A stretch of 64,000 nt of DNA from Cytidiella melzeri (Eukaryota > Basidiomycota > Agaricomycetes > Polyporales > Irpicaceae): positions 39,523 to 103,522 of the forward strand of contig JABYQR010000147.1 in the NCBI GenBank assembly GCA_022592445.1, read 5' to 3'. Shown one piece after another: positions 1 through 12,167 of the stretch (position 1 is its first letter; every line of letters starts with the position of its first letter). The notes beneath the pieces are model-generated. The model ran no database searches. It worked only from the letters and a program-made list of their open reading frames with translations, and was not told where the DNA came from. Position numbers and translations under genes: made by a program.

Positions 1-1118
1 GCACTGTAAGCACTAATTGGTTTTGTCACGTCAAGTTTCACTGATGAATCATGCATTGCAGTCTCGCATACCGTGCCGGCGTCGTGACGGCTATTGTTGC
101 ACCATTGCATAGCTCCTTTATCGGTGGACTGAGCACTGCATTTGCTCTTGGGTCCGAGAATAAACTCGAAGAGGGGGCTGTGGTTCGAGAGGTAGTCGCT
201 ATGCATGTGACGTTGGCACATGGTGATGTCCCTAGTGTTAGTACGGAAATCGCTGCTCTGCGTAGGTTGATCCTTCGTCCACCTAGTGGGGAAGCTGAGT
301 ACTGGATACACAAGTTAACCCAGGTACGTCTGTGTCGTGGCTAAACTTTATTCCCAGCCGACTCATCCTTGAGTGTTATTTAGGGGGAGATCCCTTTGGT
401 TGTGAGGACCAACAATGCGGATATCATTGCTGTGGTGATCAGACTCAAAGAGAAACTTGAGTCTGAACTCGGACATTCCATCAAAGTAACCATACTGGGT
501 GGGGCCGAGGCTCACCTGCTGGCTAACGAACTCGCTAAACACGACGTCGGCGTGATTCTGATGCCACCGCGGCCATTTGTGAGCCTCGATGCGTTCGCAC
601 CTCAGTCGACAAGTACTCACTTGGCATCATCCACTTAGCCCTACACGTGGGATCGGCGTAGAATGTGCGTTTTGGCACGTCGCGAGTGGCTCTATGATAT
701 CCTGACCATTTCACAGCATTGCGGGACCTCCACTCACGAATGATAGCACAATCGCGCATCTTATTCGAGCTGGCGTCGCAGTGGGGCTTGGACCGCAAGG
801 CACAAATGCTGAACCAATTATTAGTGGCTGGGCTGTACGCAACCTTCGGTTCGACGCGGGCTGGGTGGGTGAATTCTGTTCCAAAGATCGAGGAGTGTGC
901 CTAAGTACATCCCGCAGGCTTTGCTTGATTCGCCCGACCTCATGACAAGGGGTGATGCCCTTGCGATTGCGTCGTCAAATGTGGAGAGGTTGTTGGGGCT
1001 GCCTGTGGATCCATACCAGAGCGACCTCGTTGCTACATCAGGCGGCGACTTGCTCAGCTTTGAAGGTAAAGTGGTAGCTGTTATCTCACCACGCAGAGGC
1101 AAGGTGGACTTTTTTTGA
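1..1118 (+). CDS. Amidohydrolase-superfamily protein, 5' end outside the window
   Basis: About 297 C-terminal residues of a metal-dependent hydrolase of the amidohydrolase superfamily (the fungal imidazolonepropionase/dihydroorotase-like group), whose members hydrolyse C-N or related bonds in a TIM barrel. I join five exons: 1-323, 384-578, 639-664, 717-864 and 918-1118. All introns are GT-AG and the lengths keep one frame. Family-typical stretches are AYRAGVVTAIVAP, IPLVV..NADIIAVVIRLK, GGAEAHLLANELA, RRRIIAGPPLTNDS, and a composite-domain end GGDLLSFEGKVVAVISPRRGKVD. The third exon is only 26 bases (PYTWDRRR) and is needed to restore the family pattern. The gene looks intact as far as it is seen. 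The start codon and N-terminal metal ligands lie left of base 1. The substrate cannot be told from this part. Confidence 0.8.
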
Positions 1119-1182
1119 GTGAATGTGACCCTTTGAAAGCAAACTTGTGGATGAAGAGCGTTGGAATGAAGAGAATCTGGGA

Positions 1183-2010
1183 CTACGGTGCACTGGGATT
1201 TTTTAACCGTACGAGATTGAACTTATCAACGACAAGCTGTACTATGTCTCTCCATTCAGCCATAGCCCCAATACCTATGGCATAGAACTCAATACATGAC
1301 TTGTTACCGAAAGCTTTGACATACCGATGTCTCCACACGCAAGAGCCTTGCCTATCGGTCCTACCACAGTATAGCCGATGACCTCCTTCACTACGCGAAG
1401 ATGCTCGTTCGTCAATGGATGTTCATACATCAGCGTATTCATTGCAGGGAAAAGGTAGGTTGGGGTTGTCGGTGCCAGCGCTCGGAGCAGGGAGGTCTGT
1501 GTCGCAGCCTAAGCCACAAGAAGACTAGAGGAGAGAAAGATCTCTTACCGCTAGGTTGTCACAAGATCCATGGGCTATCTTTGAGAGAGTGTTTGCCGAA
1601 CAGGGGGCGACTAGGACTATGTCCGCCCAACGCCTGAGCTCTATGTGTAAAATTGGGTCACCAATCGTGTATGTAGGCTGCCGATTATTTTTCCTCAGAA
1701 GAACAGCGGATCAACCTGACAAGGAGAATACACACTAGCCATTCGTCTTTGTCTTGCCACACCCGTGCTCCCGCGTTTTCTATGTCCGCCACGTTGAAGA
1801 ATGTGAGGGAGGCCCGAGTTGCCACGACTTGTAGCTTTACTCTGTCATACTACATGGCATTGAAGTAGTTGCGGTATGAATGAGACGACGACGAACCGAC
1901 AAGAGCTCAGAGACGATGAGTGGTGCTTTGACGGATGCGACGCTGCCTGAGAGTATGAGGACGACATGCGCGTAGCCTTCTGTCCGTTCGTTCTCAGAGA
2001 CGAAGGTCAT
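1183..2010 (-). CDS. CAB3: Phosphopantothenoylcysteine decarboxylase (HAL3/PPCDC family)
   Basis: This flavoprotein decarboxylates 4'-phosphopantothenoylcysteine to 4'-phosphopantetheine in coenzyme A synthesis. The protein (about 205 residues) appears only after joining five exons on the minus strand. It starts at ATG 2010 (MTFVSENERTEGYAHVVL) and ends at TAG 1183-1185. Landmarks in order: the FMN-binding start VVLILSGSVASVKAPLIV; QVVATRASLTFF; DPILHIELRRWADIVLVAP followed by CSANTLSKIAHG; the signature PAMNTLMYEHPLT (the substrate-recognition PxMNxxM motif); and ACGDIG, whose Cys is the catalytic Cys of the plant and yeast enzymes; then AEWRDIVQLVVDKF. Introns are GT-AG, about 45-70 bases. 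Unlike yeast Hal3/Vhs3 there is no long acidic tail, so this is the short, enzyme-only form. It is transcribed away from the DUF6533 gene at 3026. Confidence 0.9.
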
Positions 2011-3025
2011 CGTGGTCGACGGCGGAGCGACACGCGTCTATCTAACCAGGCACGTCAAACGGTGCGGCCTCCTATTTGGGACTTTGTGGTACGTTCGTCG
2101 TACTACTGTCTACTACCTCACATCCATGCTCTACTTACTTTCCGCAAGAACGAGCATGAATCCGACCAGCACAGGCAGTTGAAAAGTATGGTAGTGACGG
2201 CGGCCGCAATCGCTGAGGCAAAGACGTCGACAGCGACCTAGTATCTCTCCCGGTAACTGTAAGCTGATGGTATCGTTCGTGCTGTACCCAATGTACCTGA
2301 AACATGATAGAATCCTAACAGCACTCACTATATCACCAATAATCAAGCCCACGAAATCGGCTTGATACTCTACAGTACTAGCACATCACAAGTATACTGC
2401 CACTGATGCGTTTTTGACTCCGTAGAGCAAGCTGGATGTACTGTACCAGCAGAGCCACAGCTCGGAGTGCTATTGGCTCTGCCAAGGACCACGGTGAGCT
2501 TTGTGGCGCTACACATGTGTTTGGATTTTGGTCTGAATCTTGAGCTTGGCTCGAGCTGATCGGCGCTACTAGTACTATTAGATACCGAAGACGTTCAACA
2601 GTTTCAAGGTTGGAATAACCTCGCTGCCTCCTAAGCACAAAGCTAGTGGTCAATTACTCCGAGATTTCAGTGCCCTACGCCTTGCGAACTTTAGGGCACC
2701 GACGCGGCTAAGGAGATTTACTATCGCCAGGTGAGCTGTCACTCGGGCTTCAGCAGCTCAAGTCGACTGATGCTTCAATATCAGTAGTGTGCTAACTACT
2801 GGTACAGTACTGAGGGCTGATGTAATATTTGGCCTGATGGTCGCCCTGATCGTCCATCGGCGGGCAGATAGTACGCCAGTCCAAATACAGACCCATGTTT
2901 CACTTTCATATATGTTATATATACCTAACAGCTGGACATCTACATCCTCGTCCCAACGTCGATACGCTCCCCCTCAAACCAAGTCCTCCGGCTCTGCCTC
3001 GATCTGCGAGATACTAACCGGGAAT
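2011..3025. other. Intergenic region between divergent genes
   Basis: This is about 1 kb between the start of the decarboxylase gene (minus) and the DUF6533 gene (plus), so it probably holds both promoters. An AT-rich run with TATATG and TATATATAC lies near 2908-2925, about 100 bases before the plus-strand start. Small ORFs at 2131-2352 and 2378-2653 on the minus strand show no recognisable family and no usable splice pattern. I see no RNA gene or repeat. Confidence 0.5.
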
Positions 3026-4707
3026 ATGGATGCCGACGACTATCACATCTTGTCAGTACGCTCCCCCATCCAGTTCATCTCGTTACTCATAGCCATCCCT
3101 AGCATGGTTAACGCCTACTTGCAACAATCTGCATGTGGTATGGCACCACTACCAGTCATTGTCTATGCCTTAACCGATGATGGGATTTTGCTCTACCCAG
3201 TGCTCTTCATCTTTGACTATTGCGTCACATCTATCCAGGAAATCAATTTCATCTGGTGCCGTAAATGGACCATGGCGACGTGGCTGTTCCTCGCCAGTCG
3301 CTATGTTGCGCTTCTTGCATCGATTCTCCATGTCGCAGAGAACGGCGTTATCAGCACTTCCGTATGTGTTTCCAGCTCTTTGACACTTAGGGGTTATCTG
3401 ATCTCTTTTTCTGCAGAGGTATGGACATCATATGCCTCTGCACAAACGCAGGTAATGACAGCTAACGTATGTTACGTCGACCCACAGCTGTCGAGGTACA
3501 ACCATTCTGGCACAAACGCTATCAGTCGCAAAGTTCTTGTGCTTCGCACGTGAGCACTTGTCTCTTTGGGCAACGACGGACTGATAGTTATGTCTAATCC
3601 ACATATTCTCAGTGTTCTCAGCTTTGAGGGTTTATGCGCTCCTCGACGGCCATCTGATAATCACCGGTGTCGTTTTTGCGTTGACTCTCGTGCCATTCGC
3701 GACAAATATTGTGAGATCCCTCCATCGTGTCCCAACGGCCTTTCATAACCATTTTGCAGTATGGTTTCAGCCAAACCGTTACCGTCACATTTCCTGAGTT
3801 CAAGACCGGAATTGAAGATTGTTCAGCGTTTGGAGGGGTATCCAAATCAGTAGGACTAGGGTACGCGATACTGCACGACTTTCTTCAAATAAAGCTGACA
3901 TCTATCATAGGAGTACGTTATCCTCCATTCCCATCATACATCTTTGCTGAGTGATGCCGGCGAAACAACAGTGTCGTTGGCTACGCGCGTTGCGGTGATA
4001 CTCGCTGATCTCATCGTGATATTCGTTACGTGGTCCAAGACAATGCAGGCGTATCGAATTGCTCGAACACACAGTTTCAAGGCACCTCTTGTCACGATGC
4101 TCTTCCGCGACGGTGAGCTTACTTGAGCAATTTTGGATGATATCGCCCAGTACTAACTACTGGTCACGCAGGCACGCTCTATTTCACGTGAGTATGCGTT
4201 TATACTCTGATTGCGTGGGCCATAACACAAGTCGAGTCGCCAGTGTCTTGTTCCTGTTGAACGTCATTGTTCTGCTCCACAACAACATCGTGAGTGCTCG
4301 TCGCTTGTCTTCAGCTATCCGTCAACCCGACGCTGATACTTTCTCAGACATCATGGAAAACGTACGACTTCGCGTCCCCTTTCTTGGAATGGTCAGTGGC
4401 TGAATTTGATTCGCGGCCGCACTTGTTTCGCTGATTCGGGGTCACGCACAGCTTCACATCCATCATCATCTGCCGCTTCATACTCGACCTACGCCAACTT
4501 GGTAGCCAGGAAGAGTACGAGACTCCAGCAGGCGGCTCTATTATATGGTTTGTTGCTGATATGGGACGGAGTATGCACGTGAGCGGGTGGGATACAGAAA
4601 GAGACGACAGCCGCAACGCAACACGTGAGTCTCTAGAGTTAATGAAGGTGTACGGTATGAAGGTTAGAGAGCACCCGGTGAGTGACGAGCCCGCCGCTGA
4701 GGCTTGA
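3026..4707 (+). CDS. DUF6533-type fungal multi-helix membrane protein
   Basis: An integral membrane protein of the basidiomycete DUF6533 group (about seven predicted helices, function unknown, often in large families). Family marks are FDYCVTSIQEINFIWCRKW followed by TMATWLFLASRYVALLASIL; then VFSALRVYALLDGHLIITG; SLATRVAVILADLIVIFVTW; LVTMLFRDGTLYF; LFLLNVIVLLHNNI; FTSIIICRFILDLRQLGSQ; and a cytosolic tail ending at TGA 4705-4707. At least eight short GT-AG introns interrupt it, which is normal for this family. The start at ATG 3026 (MDADDYHIL) is the first Met before the family start, but the first intron (donor near 3056, acceptor near 3200) is the least certain part. The internal tail reads through without stops once spliced, so the gene looks functional. 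Confidence 0.75.
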
Positions 4708-5527
4708 CAATTTTTAATCTTCGTTTTATTCCCTCAAGGTGAAAGCTTTGCCGGCTATCCCGAACGAGTCTAAACCTTCCTCCCAATTTCAGTAGGTAGC
4801 CTGATGTAAACTGTCCTCGTCTGTAGATGTCCGAATTCGTGTTCGTTTGTACCAGTACATGTACATTTGTGATGATAAATTAATCGAACCCTCAGCTCCG
4901 TTTGGAGCGCGCAGGATTGTAAAACTGTGCCGAGTCCGACCTGAACATAACTTGGCAGTGAATAAGTAGATAACGAGTGCTTGACATATATCGTACCCGT
5001 TCAACGTCAACGTTCAGACACAAGTACCACGCTCGCATGCTTTCCATGATCCAGTCGGCAAGCTCTTTCAGCCTCCACTTTGGTTTCATGAATACCTATG
5101 TTTCCTAGTAATAACCCTAAACACTACAATACAGGATTTTGCGTTATGCATATAATTTAGTCACGACAAAAGGTCGCGATTTACGCCAAGGCTTCTAAGA
5201 AATGCTTCTAGTAACAATGAACGAGCGTGCTATAGGTCCGTGTTCAATGAGGGTGGTGATGTAGCTTCAGCAAGAACGAAAAGACGTCGATGTAAGATAC
5301 GTAGTTGGTCCGCGAGATGTACTATGAAATGCAGAGATGGTGGACTGTGCTAGGTATAATTAATGGAGTTGCAAAGGAAGTAGTGTGTATATGAGTGTGA
5401 TAGCAAATGCAACAAGCGTCCGAGACCAGACAAAGAATTAGTTCCGGAGTATCAGTTTCTAGGGATATAAGGCAGATATGTTGACCAACAGAGGCCCTAA
5501 ACGCGGAGGCAAGACTTCCGATGGGTT
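4708..5527. other. Intergenic region, nothing recognised
   Basis: This lies between the 3' ends of two convergent genes (DUF6533 plus, TRP-like minus). Short minus-strand ORFs near 4789-5089 have no family signature. I see no tRNA, terminal repeat or low-complexity block. Confidence 0.45.
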
Positions 5528-7932
5528 TCAATTCACAATACGGTCCGCAGGGTGCTCATACGCTGACGATGATCGACGCCAACTTTCTCGCGGAGTCGCA
5601 TACTCGGAATCTGTCGTCCCAGGAGTGATGGGCCATCTTGGTGACAGCCCACCCGAGTAATGTGACGCTGCAGACGCTGATGGCGGCCTCGAATGCTGGA
5701 ATGACCAGCGGTGTGGTAGTTGTTCGCCAAGCGTGGACGTGGTGGTTGCGGTAGTGGGTGTGTAAATGGTTGGTGGCTCGCTAAATCGACTTAGTGTTGT
5801 TGTAGGTGACATTGACGAGGGGGTGGAAGGTGTATGCGACGGCTCCGGGTTGTGTGGTCGTCTGAATACTGTGGAAGAAGCCGGTGTGGCACTATCCGTC
5901 TGTGATGACTTTTCACTCGGGCCGGTCTTGCCTTCCTCAAGAGACTGGTGACTAGAGAGTGCGGTGGCGTCAGTCGGAACGTTCTTGTTCCTCTTCCATG
6001 GCAGCAGACGCAGGAGACCGATGTTCACGAGCGTATTGAAAAACATGATCACTACTGCCACCGAATAGATGACCGCAATGACAATTCCGATTGCCACCCG
6101 TGGTATGGGCTGCAGGTTGACCGACTCGGAGAAAGCGATCATCAGGCCGGTGCCTGTCACACGGAAAATGGATAGGAAGGTGGAAAGCACATCGGCGCCG
6201 CGTGTGCGGAAAGGTCGAAGGGTGAGTAGGATAGCTAACAGCAAGACCTCGACGACGAGAATCACGATAGTCTGGACCATTCCGTGCGCCTGGCCAAACG
6301 CAATGACGAGTGACTTGACGAGGATGGCGATGAAGATGGCAAGAATGTAGTAGTAGCGCTGACTCCGGAGAGATGCAGTCAACGGCATGAGTGTTGTAGC
6401 TTCGGAGGTGTCGACATCTTTGATCCATCGAGAAAAAAGACTCGGACGAAGGATGAAGGCAATTGGTGGAATGATGCAGAGGAGGACTGCGAGGAGCAAG
6501 ATCACGGACAGGAGAACCGCTGCCCAGGAATCGTGGAGTGTCCACTGATAGAACGCGAAAATAAATACGGGGACAACGCAGATAAGGGCAACGCGTAGAC
6601 CCCAGGCACGAGCGAAATCAGGATATGCTATCCGTGCCGCCTCGAAGGTTGCCTGCTGCCGTTTTCCCCATGATTTGCGCGCAAGCGCCACGGTGATTAG
6701 GTATCCCAGCCCTAAAATACCCATTGCGATAGCGATGAAGATGAGGGAAATAAAGAAGATGGTCATGAATGCATTGGCAGTTGCGATCCCTATGAAGTTG
6801 GTGTATATCGGAATACCGGCCTGCAAGATGTTCGACGACTCCTGGGTGACGGTAGCCACATTCCCGCCCACCAACACATTCGCGTTCTCAATCGCGTCAA
6901 GTCCAGTGCCAGAGCTTTTGGCGAAGAAAACAGGAGCAAGCAGCTTGTTTATCAGCGTTATAGTGTTGTAGGGGCTCAGCTTCCGATTGACCAGCGAGAC
7001 GGCGCTACCAGAATCAACACCCATCACATCGCCGCCTGTGTGACTTCTCATACGGTTAATCGTATTCTGAATTGAAGAGGTCGGAGACATTGAGAACAAG
7101 CCGAGCGACCAAGCAAAATTGAGCGCAAATGAGCGAAATACGATTGGGTAGTTCAGCGCCAGGAGACTCGACGCCGCGATGGATTGGAAGAGGTATATCA
7201 GATCGAGGAGTCGTACGGCGGGGAGCGATTCGGGTTGGACGTATGACCAGCCTACTGCAGAGATGAGTGCAAGTAGAGCGATTCCCCCCGTAGTCCATTC
7301 AACTGCCGTCTGGTGTGTTGACCATCCGTTCGAGACAGTAGCTTGAATGCAAGCGCGCGTCTTGCCAGTGCCGACTTCCGTTAAAGTCAGTTGAACGAAT
7401 GCCTCAAGATCTGGGATCTTGTATGCGATGCCTGGGAGCGCAGAGGCAACGTTGATTGAGTCAGGAAGAGTGACGGAATCTGCACCAGTGAAGTTATAAG
7501 TTGGTAGGGGACATAGGGCTCCATGTAGAAGGGTGCAGAGATCGAGGGAGATATTGATTGGGCGCATGCCGTAGACGTTTACGAAAAGGTTTGCGGAAAC
7601 GGAAACATTGGGTAGCTAAGGACAGCGGTCAATAATAAGCCCAGTATCGCGAGCAGAATGTCACGCACCACGCTTGCGGCAGATATATTGAATACCACTG
7701 ATCTGTTGTACTCAAAGTACGCGACATCGAACTGCTGGATGAGAATGCTTTCCGGTGGAGCACAGTAGGATACAGAAGAAGTGACTGCGCGTGATGTTCA
7801 AGATACGGAGATGGGGAAACGAGGCGAAGACTCACATAATGTGTTGAGATGCGCGTCGGCGACATGAGATAGAGCCAAAAGAGATGCAATAAAGAGTCGC
7901 GACCGGGCGACTGAGAAGAACATGAAGGGCAT
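5528..7932 (-). CDS. TRP/Flc-like membrane protein with ML-like luminal domain
   Basis: A fungal TRP-family protein (PF06011 type, related to Flc/Pkd2 proteins linked to FAD or calcium transport and cell-wall integrity), about 765 residues in three exons. The start ATG 7932 gives a secretory signal (MPFMFFSVARSRLFIASLLAL, cleavage near ADA). A luminal ML-like domain follows: YCAPPESILIQQFDVAYF, NRSVVFNISAAS, LFVNVYGMRPINISLDLC. Introns of about 50 bases fall after NTL and after SAAS. The large last exon holds roughly nine hydrophobic helices (for example GIALLALISAVGW, FMTIFFISLIFIAIAMGILG, ALICVVPVFIFAFY, VEVLLLAILLTLRPF). It ends in about 130 disordered Ser/Thr/Pro-rich residues, probably cytosolic. 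The luminal domain with a multi-helix block is diagnostic. Ion selectivity is not inferable. Confidence 0.85.
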
Positions 7933-8417
7933 GAGCAGCTGAGGGGGTTATCCTTCAGCAAACGGTTTCGACGCTATAAGAGATTTGAATAGGGCGTGGT
8001 CAGACACGAGGACAATGGCATGTTGTCTTGCCTCACCTCGGATGTTTATTGTTGTTCTCAGTCAGCGCCTGCCACAGATTGAGGAATGTTGATGTGCTCA
8101 GTGAGTATGGCTTTGAGCACGCCGGTGCTCGTGGTGACGGTATGGATGCAAGTTGTGAGTTGAACGGGCACCACCGTCGTCCCACTCCCGGGAGCAAAGG
8201 ACAAGTCGGAGTAGGGAGGAAACCACCGGCGTCTAGCCTACCCGCGCTAAGCCGCCTCGGCACGCATTCCCTTATTCGGCATAAGGCGGGCGAACTCGTC
8301 CGCTCGAATTTCCAGTCGTCCGAGTCGTTTACCACATACTGCATAATGCTCATTGCTCACAGTGTCAAGCGCAGAGGCTCGAGCCCGTCTGCTCAACCTG
8401 TTTGCTGTCTCTCTGTC

Positions 8418-8455
8418 CAGCACTGCGAAAAGATGACAGCACTGCGAAAAGATGA
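8418..8455. repeat. 19-base tandem duplication
   Basis: The unit CAGCACTGCGAAAAGATGA occurs twice head to tail with no mismatch. Since 19 is not a multiple of three, it would shift any reading frame here. That argues against the overlapping open frames being real genes. Confidence 0.9.
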
Positions 8456-9851
8456 TCACGGGCATTGCTGTTTCAGCATGTGTGTCACTCAAATCCCCAT
8501 GCGTGCGCAGCAGAGCTATTCTTGTCGCATTTTGTTGTGCTATACGGTATCCAGGATCACGCAGCAACTGTGAGGGGCCTGAAGGTTTTTTGGCGTAAAC
8601 CAGCATTCGGCCCTTCCAACTTGACGTTTCACTGAGCTTGCTCACAGCACACTTCCCGTTGGACTTTGAATTCTTAGCAGCGCGGCCGTACCCTCGAACT
8701 GTTGACAATGTAGCACAGGCACTACAGTACATCGGATGTTGCATCTTCAAAGGCCCACATGATTGACAGTGAGATGGACCGGTGCGGCGTAGCAGACATT
8801 GTGGCGAGTCCGTGACAATCCTGTATGGAACCATATACTGTCCAGTCACGTAGTCCTATAACCATGAACCGTTTCCTGGACGTGGTTCGATTGTTGAGCA
8901 TCGCTCAAGACATGCTACTACTTCCGGATGTATGGCCATAACACAAAGGGCATCTAGTAGCCAGTATGTCAGGGAATGACACCCAAACACGCCATGCAAA
9001 GCTATCAGCTTTGGACGACCTGACGAGGAGGATGAGGGTCAGACAGAGATCCTGAGGCACGAAGGTTGAACGCCCGTCTACTCTGCCTCGGGGAGACTAG
9101 GATGAGGTGCCTTGAGCCTTGAGTTGAGTATGCATCAGTGAGCAGCTGTTCGAAATGAATGTAAAGTTACGAGAAGACTCCAGCAACGTACGCACAGAGC
9201 ACACGTTTCACTGCACAGCAAAACGTGACTGGGTGTGGGCAAAAACGAGGTGTTCGGTGGCTGCGAGCGGAAGATGTCAGGCCGCGTAGATTGGTAGGTT
9301 CCTGACTGCGATGTCAGTGGTTTCCTTCGAGGGAGAGGTACTAATGCTACGTCTGAAGTCGTGAAAAAAAATCGGTTTGGTCTTTGACATGGATGGCATA
9401 GAGCTAACTCACCTATGAAGGCGAGCCAGTCGGCTGCCGTCAGCTCGACGATGCCTGGAGATGGCCGGAGACTTACTGACATGCTTCATCCATGCTTTGT
9501 CTTGCACCTGCTTGCGGTCACTGCGCTGGCCACTACAGAGAGAGGATATAGCACTGCGGCCGTTCGACGGCCTCGGTGGTTTTCAAAATCAACCGGGAGA
9601 CGTATTGTTGACGACGAAAGCAGCCACAAGGGCATGATGCCGCCTCCTGGCAGAAAGCGCTACTATTAGTACAGTAAAATGAGCACTAAGTGCATACTGA
9701 GGCTGTCATGAAGATACCCTACAAACTTTTCATGTCGAATCTTCATTATCCACATGAACACATCCTCCGTCTCTGTACTTCTCACTTGTTCTTGTAAGTG
9801 TAGACTCTGCAAGTTGACTTGAAGCTGGTCGTGTGCAAGAAAAGCATCAGT

Positions 9852-10567
9852 AAGCTATGACGTTATTTATGGGTATTTATTCGAAGTCGCGAACGTCACA
9901 ATTTTGTGATTTTTCATGTCACAATCATGGTTTCGACCGGTGCACTCGCAAACACGCGAACAAAAAACAAGAAACCACTCATCACACTCGGGCGCTTCAA
10001 TAGCGCTTAACATGCCGCTGCTTTCCTCAATTGGCAAGTTCGGTATCCCACGCTCCTCCCCAGCATCCAGGAAGGATTTCTAGGACACAAATCTTCACAT
10101 AGCTATAGAATAATAGGATTGAGCAATCATTGTAATTCTTTTCTCCTACTCTGTAATGTTCAATTTGTGCAGCAACACCCATAACCTGTTATAAAGCCCT
10201 TGGAGATCAATAAAGCAATGAATTCCAGTAGCTCCATGGCTCCAGTGACAATGAGATTGCTGCATTAGTATACTACTATGCATTACAGGTGTGTTAATTG
10301 TGTACTGGGGCAATTCAGCTGCACAGTGAGCTTGCAAAGCCTTTTTACTACCAAGAGGGCCCCGCCGCTCGGGCGGCTCAACCCCCATATTTGGTCTCCC
10401 ATCAAAACTCGCGCAAATAGACGCTTGATGGTGAGGACCGTGGACTCGTTTCGCGAAAGTGAAACCGTGACCACGTCACAAATCCTCGTTCACGCCCTCG
10501 TTTCGCCCATTGTGACCGTGCAAACGAGTGGTTTCTTGATAAAAACCCAAAAATAACTTCATAGTAA
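9852..10567. repeat. Candidate degenerate inverted-repeat element
   Basis: The left end (9852-9882, TAAGCTATGACGTTATTT...) and the reverse complement of the right end (10540-10567, TTACTATGAAGTTATTTTT...) align with roughly three quarters identity. The 12-mer AAGAAACCACTC near 9970 recurs inverted near 10528. No transposase frame and no clear target duplication is visible. It may be an old miniature DNA transposon or chance similarity in AT-rich DNA. Confidence 0.3.
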
Positions 10568-10865
10568 GCGCTTAATTATAAGTAATTGTACACGGATTGT
10601 CGTCTACCCCAAAATCTCTGCACCACCAGCAGAGGTCTACTTACTCTCAACCTTCACAAACGCATACAGTACGTATCATCGACGTGTCTTACCTCGTGCA
10701 TCCTCGTTCTCCAGGAGCTGGTCCCGCAGGGTAAGTGGTTGTCTGAAACACGACACTCGGGCACACTGACCAGATCGCTCGCTTTCGTAGCACGTACTGA
10801 GCGTACATAAGTACACCCGCACGCCACTCACAAATCTTAGGGCAAAGCGAGAGAGTTCAATAGCC

Positions 10866-11919
10866 ATGGCGAGAATAGAGGAAGTCAAGGACACTTTAAA
10901 AAAAGCGAAAAGCCGTTCGTGACACTGACCTTCATCTCGTCGTTCGTGACACGCTGAACGAGTCTTCATACTCAGAACAACCCGCGATCCTCAAATACTA
11001 CCTGGTCACGTACAATCTCCTTAACGCTCTGGGATGGTCATACATTCTTGTCTGCACCATCCTTCATGTCTTTGACCTTGACAGCAAGGCTGGCTCTATT
11101 CGTACCTTGTCACAAAACTTGCCGTTCTTCTCCCCTCCTTCTTCCTCTCCCACGTGGGGATCAGCGTTAGGCTGGGTAGATCGACCGGCTGAAATGCCTG
11201 ACTGGGCGGTGTATGTGGAGAAATATGTCGTCCCGTGGAAATGGATGCACGGCTTCAGAAGGATGGCCACGACCGGTGAGAGGCTTGGCTGGCAAACCAC
11301 CGTCGTGCAGACATTCGCGATATTGGAGGTCGTGCACTCTTTACTTGGGTGGGTCCGGAGTCCCCTCATCACCGTCGCAATGCAAGTCGCGAGCAGGTAC
11401 TACGCTATTTACGGAATCAACTACTTGTTCCCGCACGTACGTCAAAAACCCCGAAATCCTCGTAGCTAGCTTATAGCTGTCTTGTGCTACAGACGCTACA
11501 GAACCCTCTGTACACAACCATGATCCTCTCCTGGTCTCTGACCGAAGTCGTCCGATACGTATTTTACGCTCTAAACCTCCTAGGCCATGAGCCCTACGCA
11601 CTGCTATGGACGCGTTACACGACATTTTGGCTTCTATACCCAACTGGCGCGTCATCCGAGGCGTTCCTCATCTTTTCCACTCTCCCGACTCTTAAAGAAA
11701 AGCCCTTCGTCGACTGGAGCTTCCATGACTGGTTTAGGTTGGCGATGTTTTGCACTTGGTGGCCGTGTACGTGTTCAAATTTTGAATGATTTGCTGAGGT
11801 TTTTGCACTAACAAAGTACGATAGCTTTGTACGTCCTGTACACTCACATGATCAAGCAACGGCGCCGGGTCCTGGCAGGTCCTGGAAGGACGCTTGGAGC
11901 GAAACCGAAGTCGCTCTAG
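10866..11919 (+). CDS. PHS1: Very-long-chain (3R)-3-hydroxyacyl-CoA dehydratase
   Basis: This is the third enzyme of the ER fatty-acid elongation cycle. It dehydrates 3-hydroxyacyl-CoA to trans-2-enoyl-CoA for sphingolipid very-long-chain acyl groups. About 293 residues in four exons from ATG 10866 (MARIEEVKDTLKKAKSQQ) to TAG 11917-11919. Six-helix family landmarks: ILKYYLVTYNLLNALGWSYIL; VVQTFAILEVVHSLLGWV; SPLITVAMQVASR; WSLTEVVRYVFYALNLLG; and LLYPTGASSE. The Tyr of LYP and the Glu seven residues later match the catalytic Tyr/Glu pair of yeast Phs1. The C-terminus is basic (HMIKQRRR), ending in KPKSL. A roughly 50-residue insertion after LDSKAG (residues with FFSPPSSSP) is longer than in yeast, as is common in basidiomycetes. 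Introns are GT-AG and frame-preserving, so the gene looks intact. Confidence 0.93.
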
Positions 11920-12167
11920 AGCCATGTTCTTTCAACCTCGTGGGGAACGGGAAGGGGCATACACGGAACCAGAAACTACATGGTCGCAATCGAGTTATGA
12001 CCGGTATACAATATCATTTGATTCCATGTGTTGTGCGAATTAAGAAGAAACAGAGCAGTAGATGGGTGACGCAAGCGATTCGAGTAGTCTTAATATTCAA
12101 TGCTAGATGAGTTCAATGCTAAATGTGTAGATTCTGCGCTCATCTTAGTCCCTGACTAAATCTACAT

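Larger units (their letters stand above)
7933..10865. other. Long gene-poor stretch
   Basis: Nearly 3 kb without a gene I can support. A minus-strand ORF with ATG at 8834 runs to 8247 and begins with paired cysteines (HCQSC, YCSAC), but it matches no family I know and carries a frame-changing 19-base duplication. A degenerate inverted repeat spans 9852-10567. The segment from about 10580 to 10865 must contain the promoter of the PHS1 gene. I see no tRNA. Confidence 0.4.

Noticed and set aside
8247..8834. 196-residue minus-strand ORF with paired cysteines (HCQSC, YCSAC)
   Set aside because: No known zinc-finger spacing, no family resemblance, overlapped by an equally long ORF on the other strand, and it contains a frame-changing 19-base duplication.
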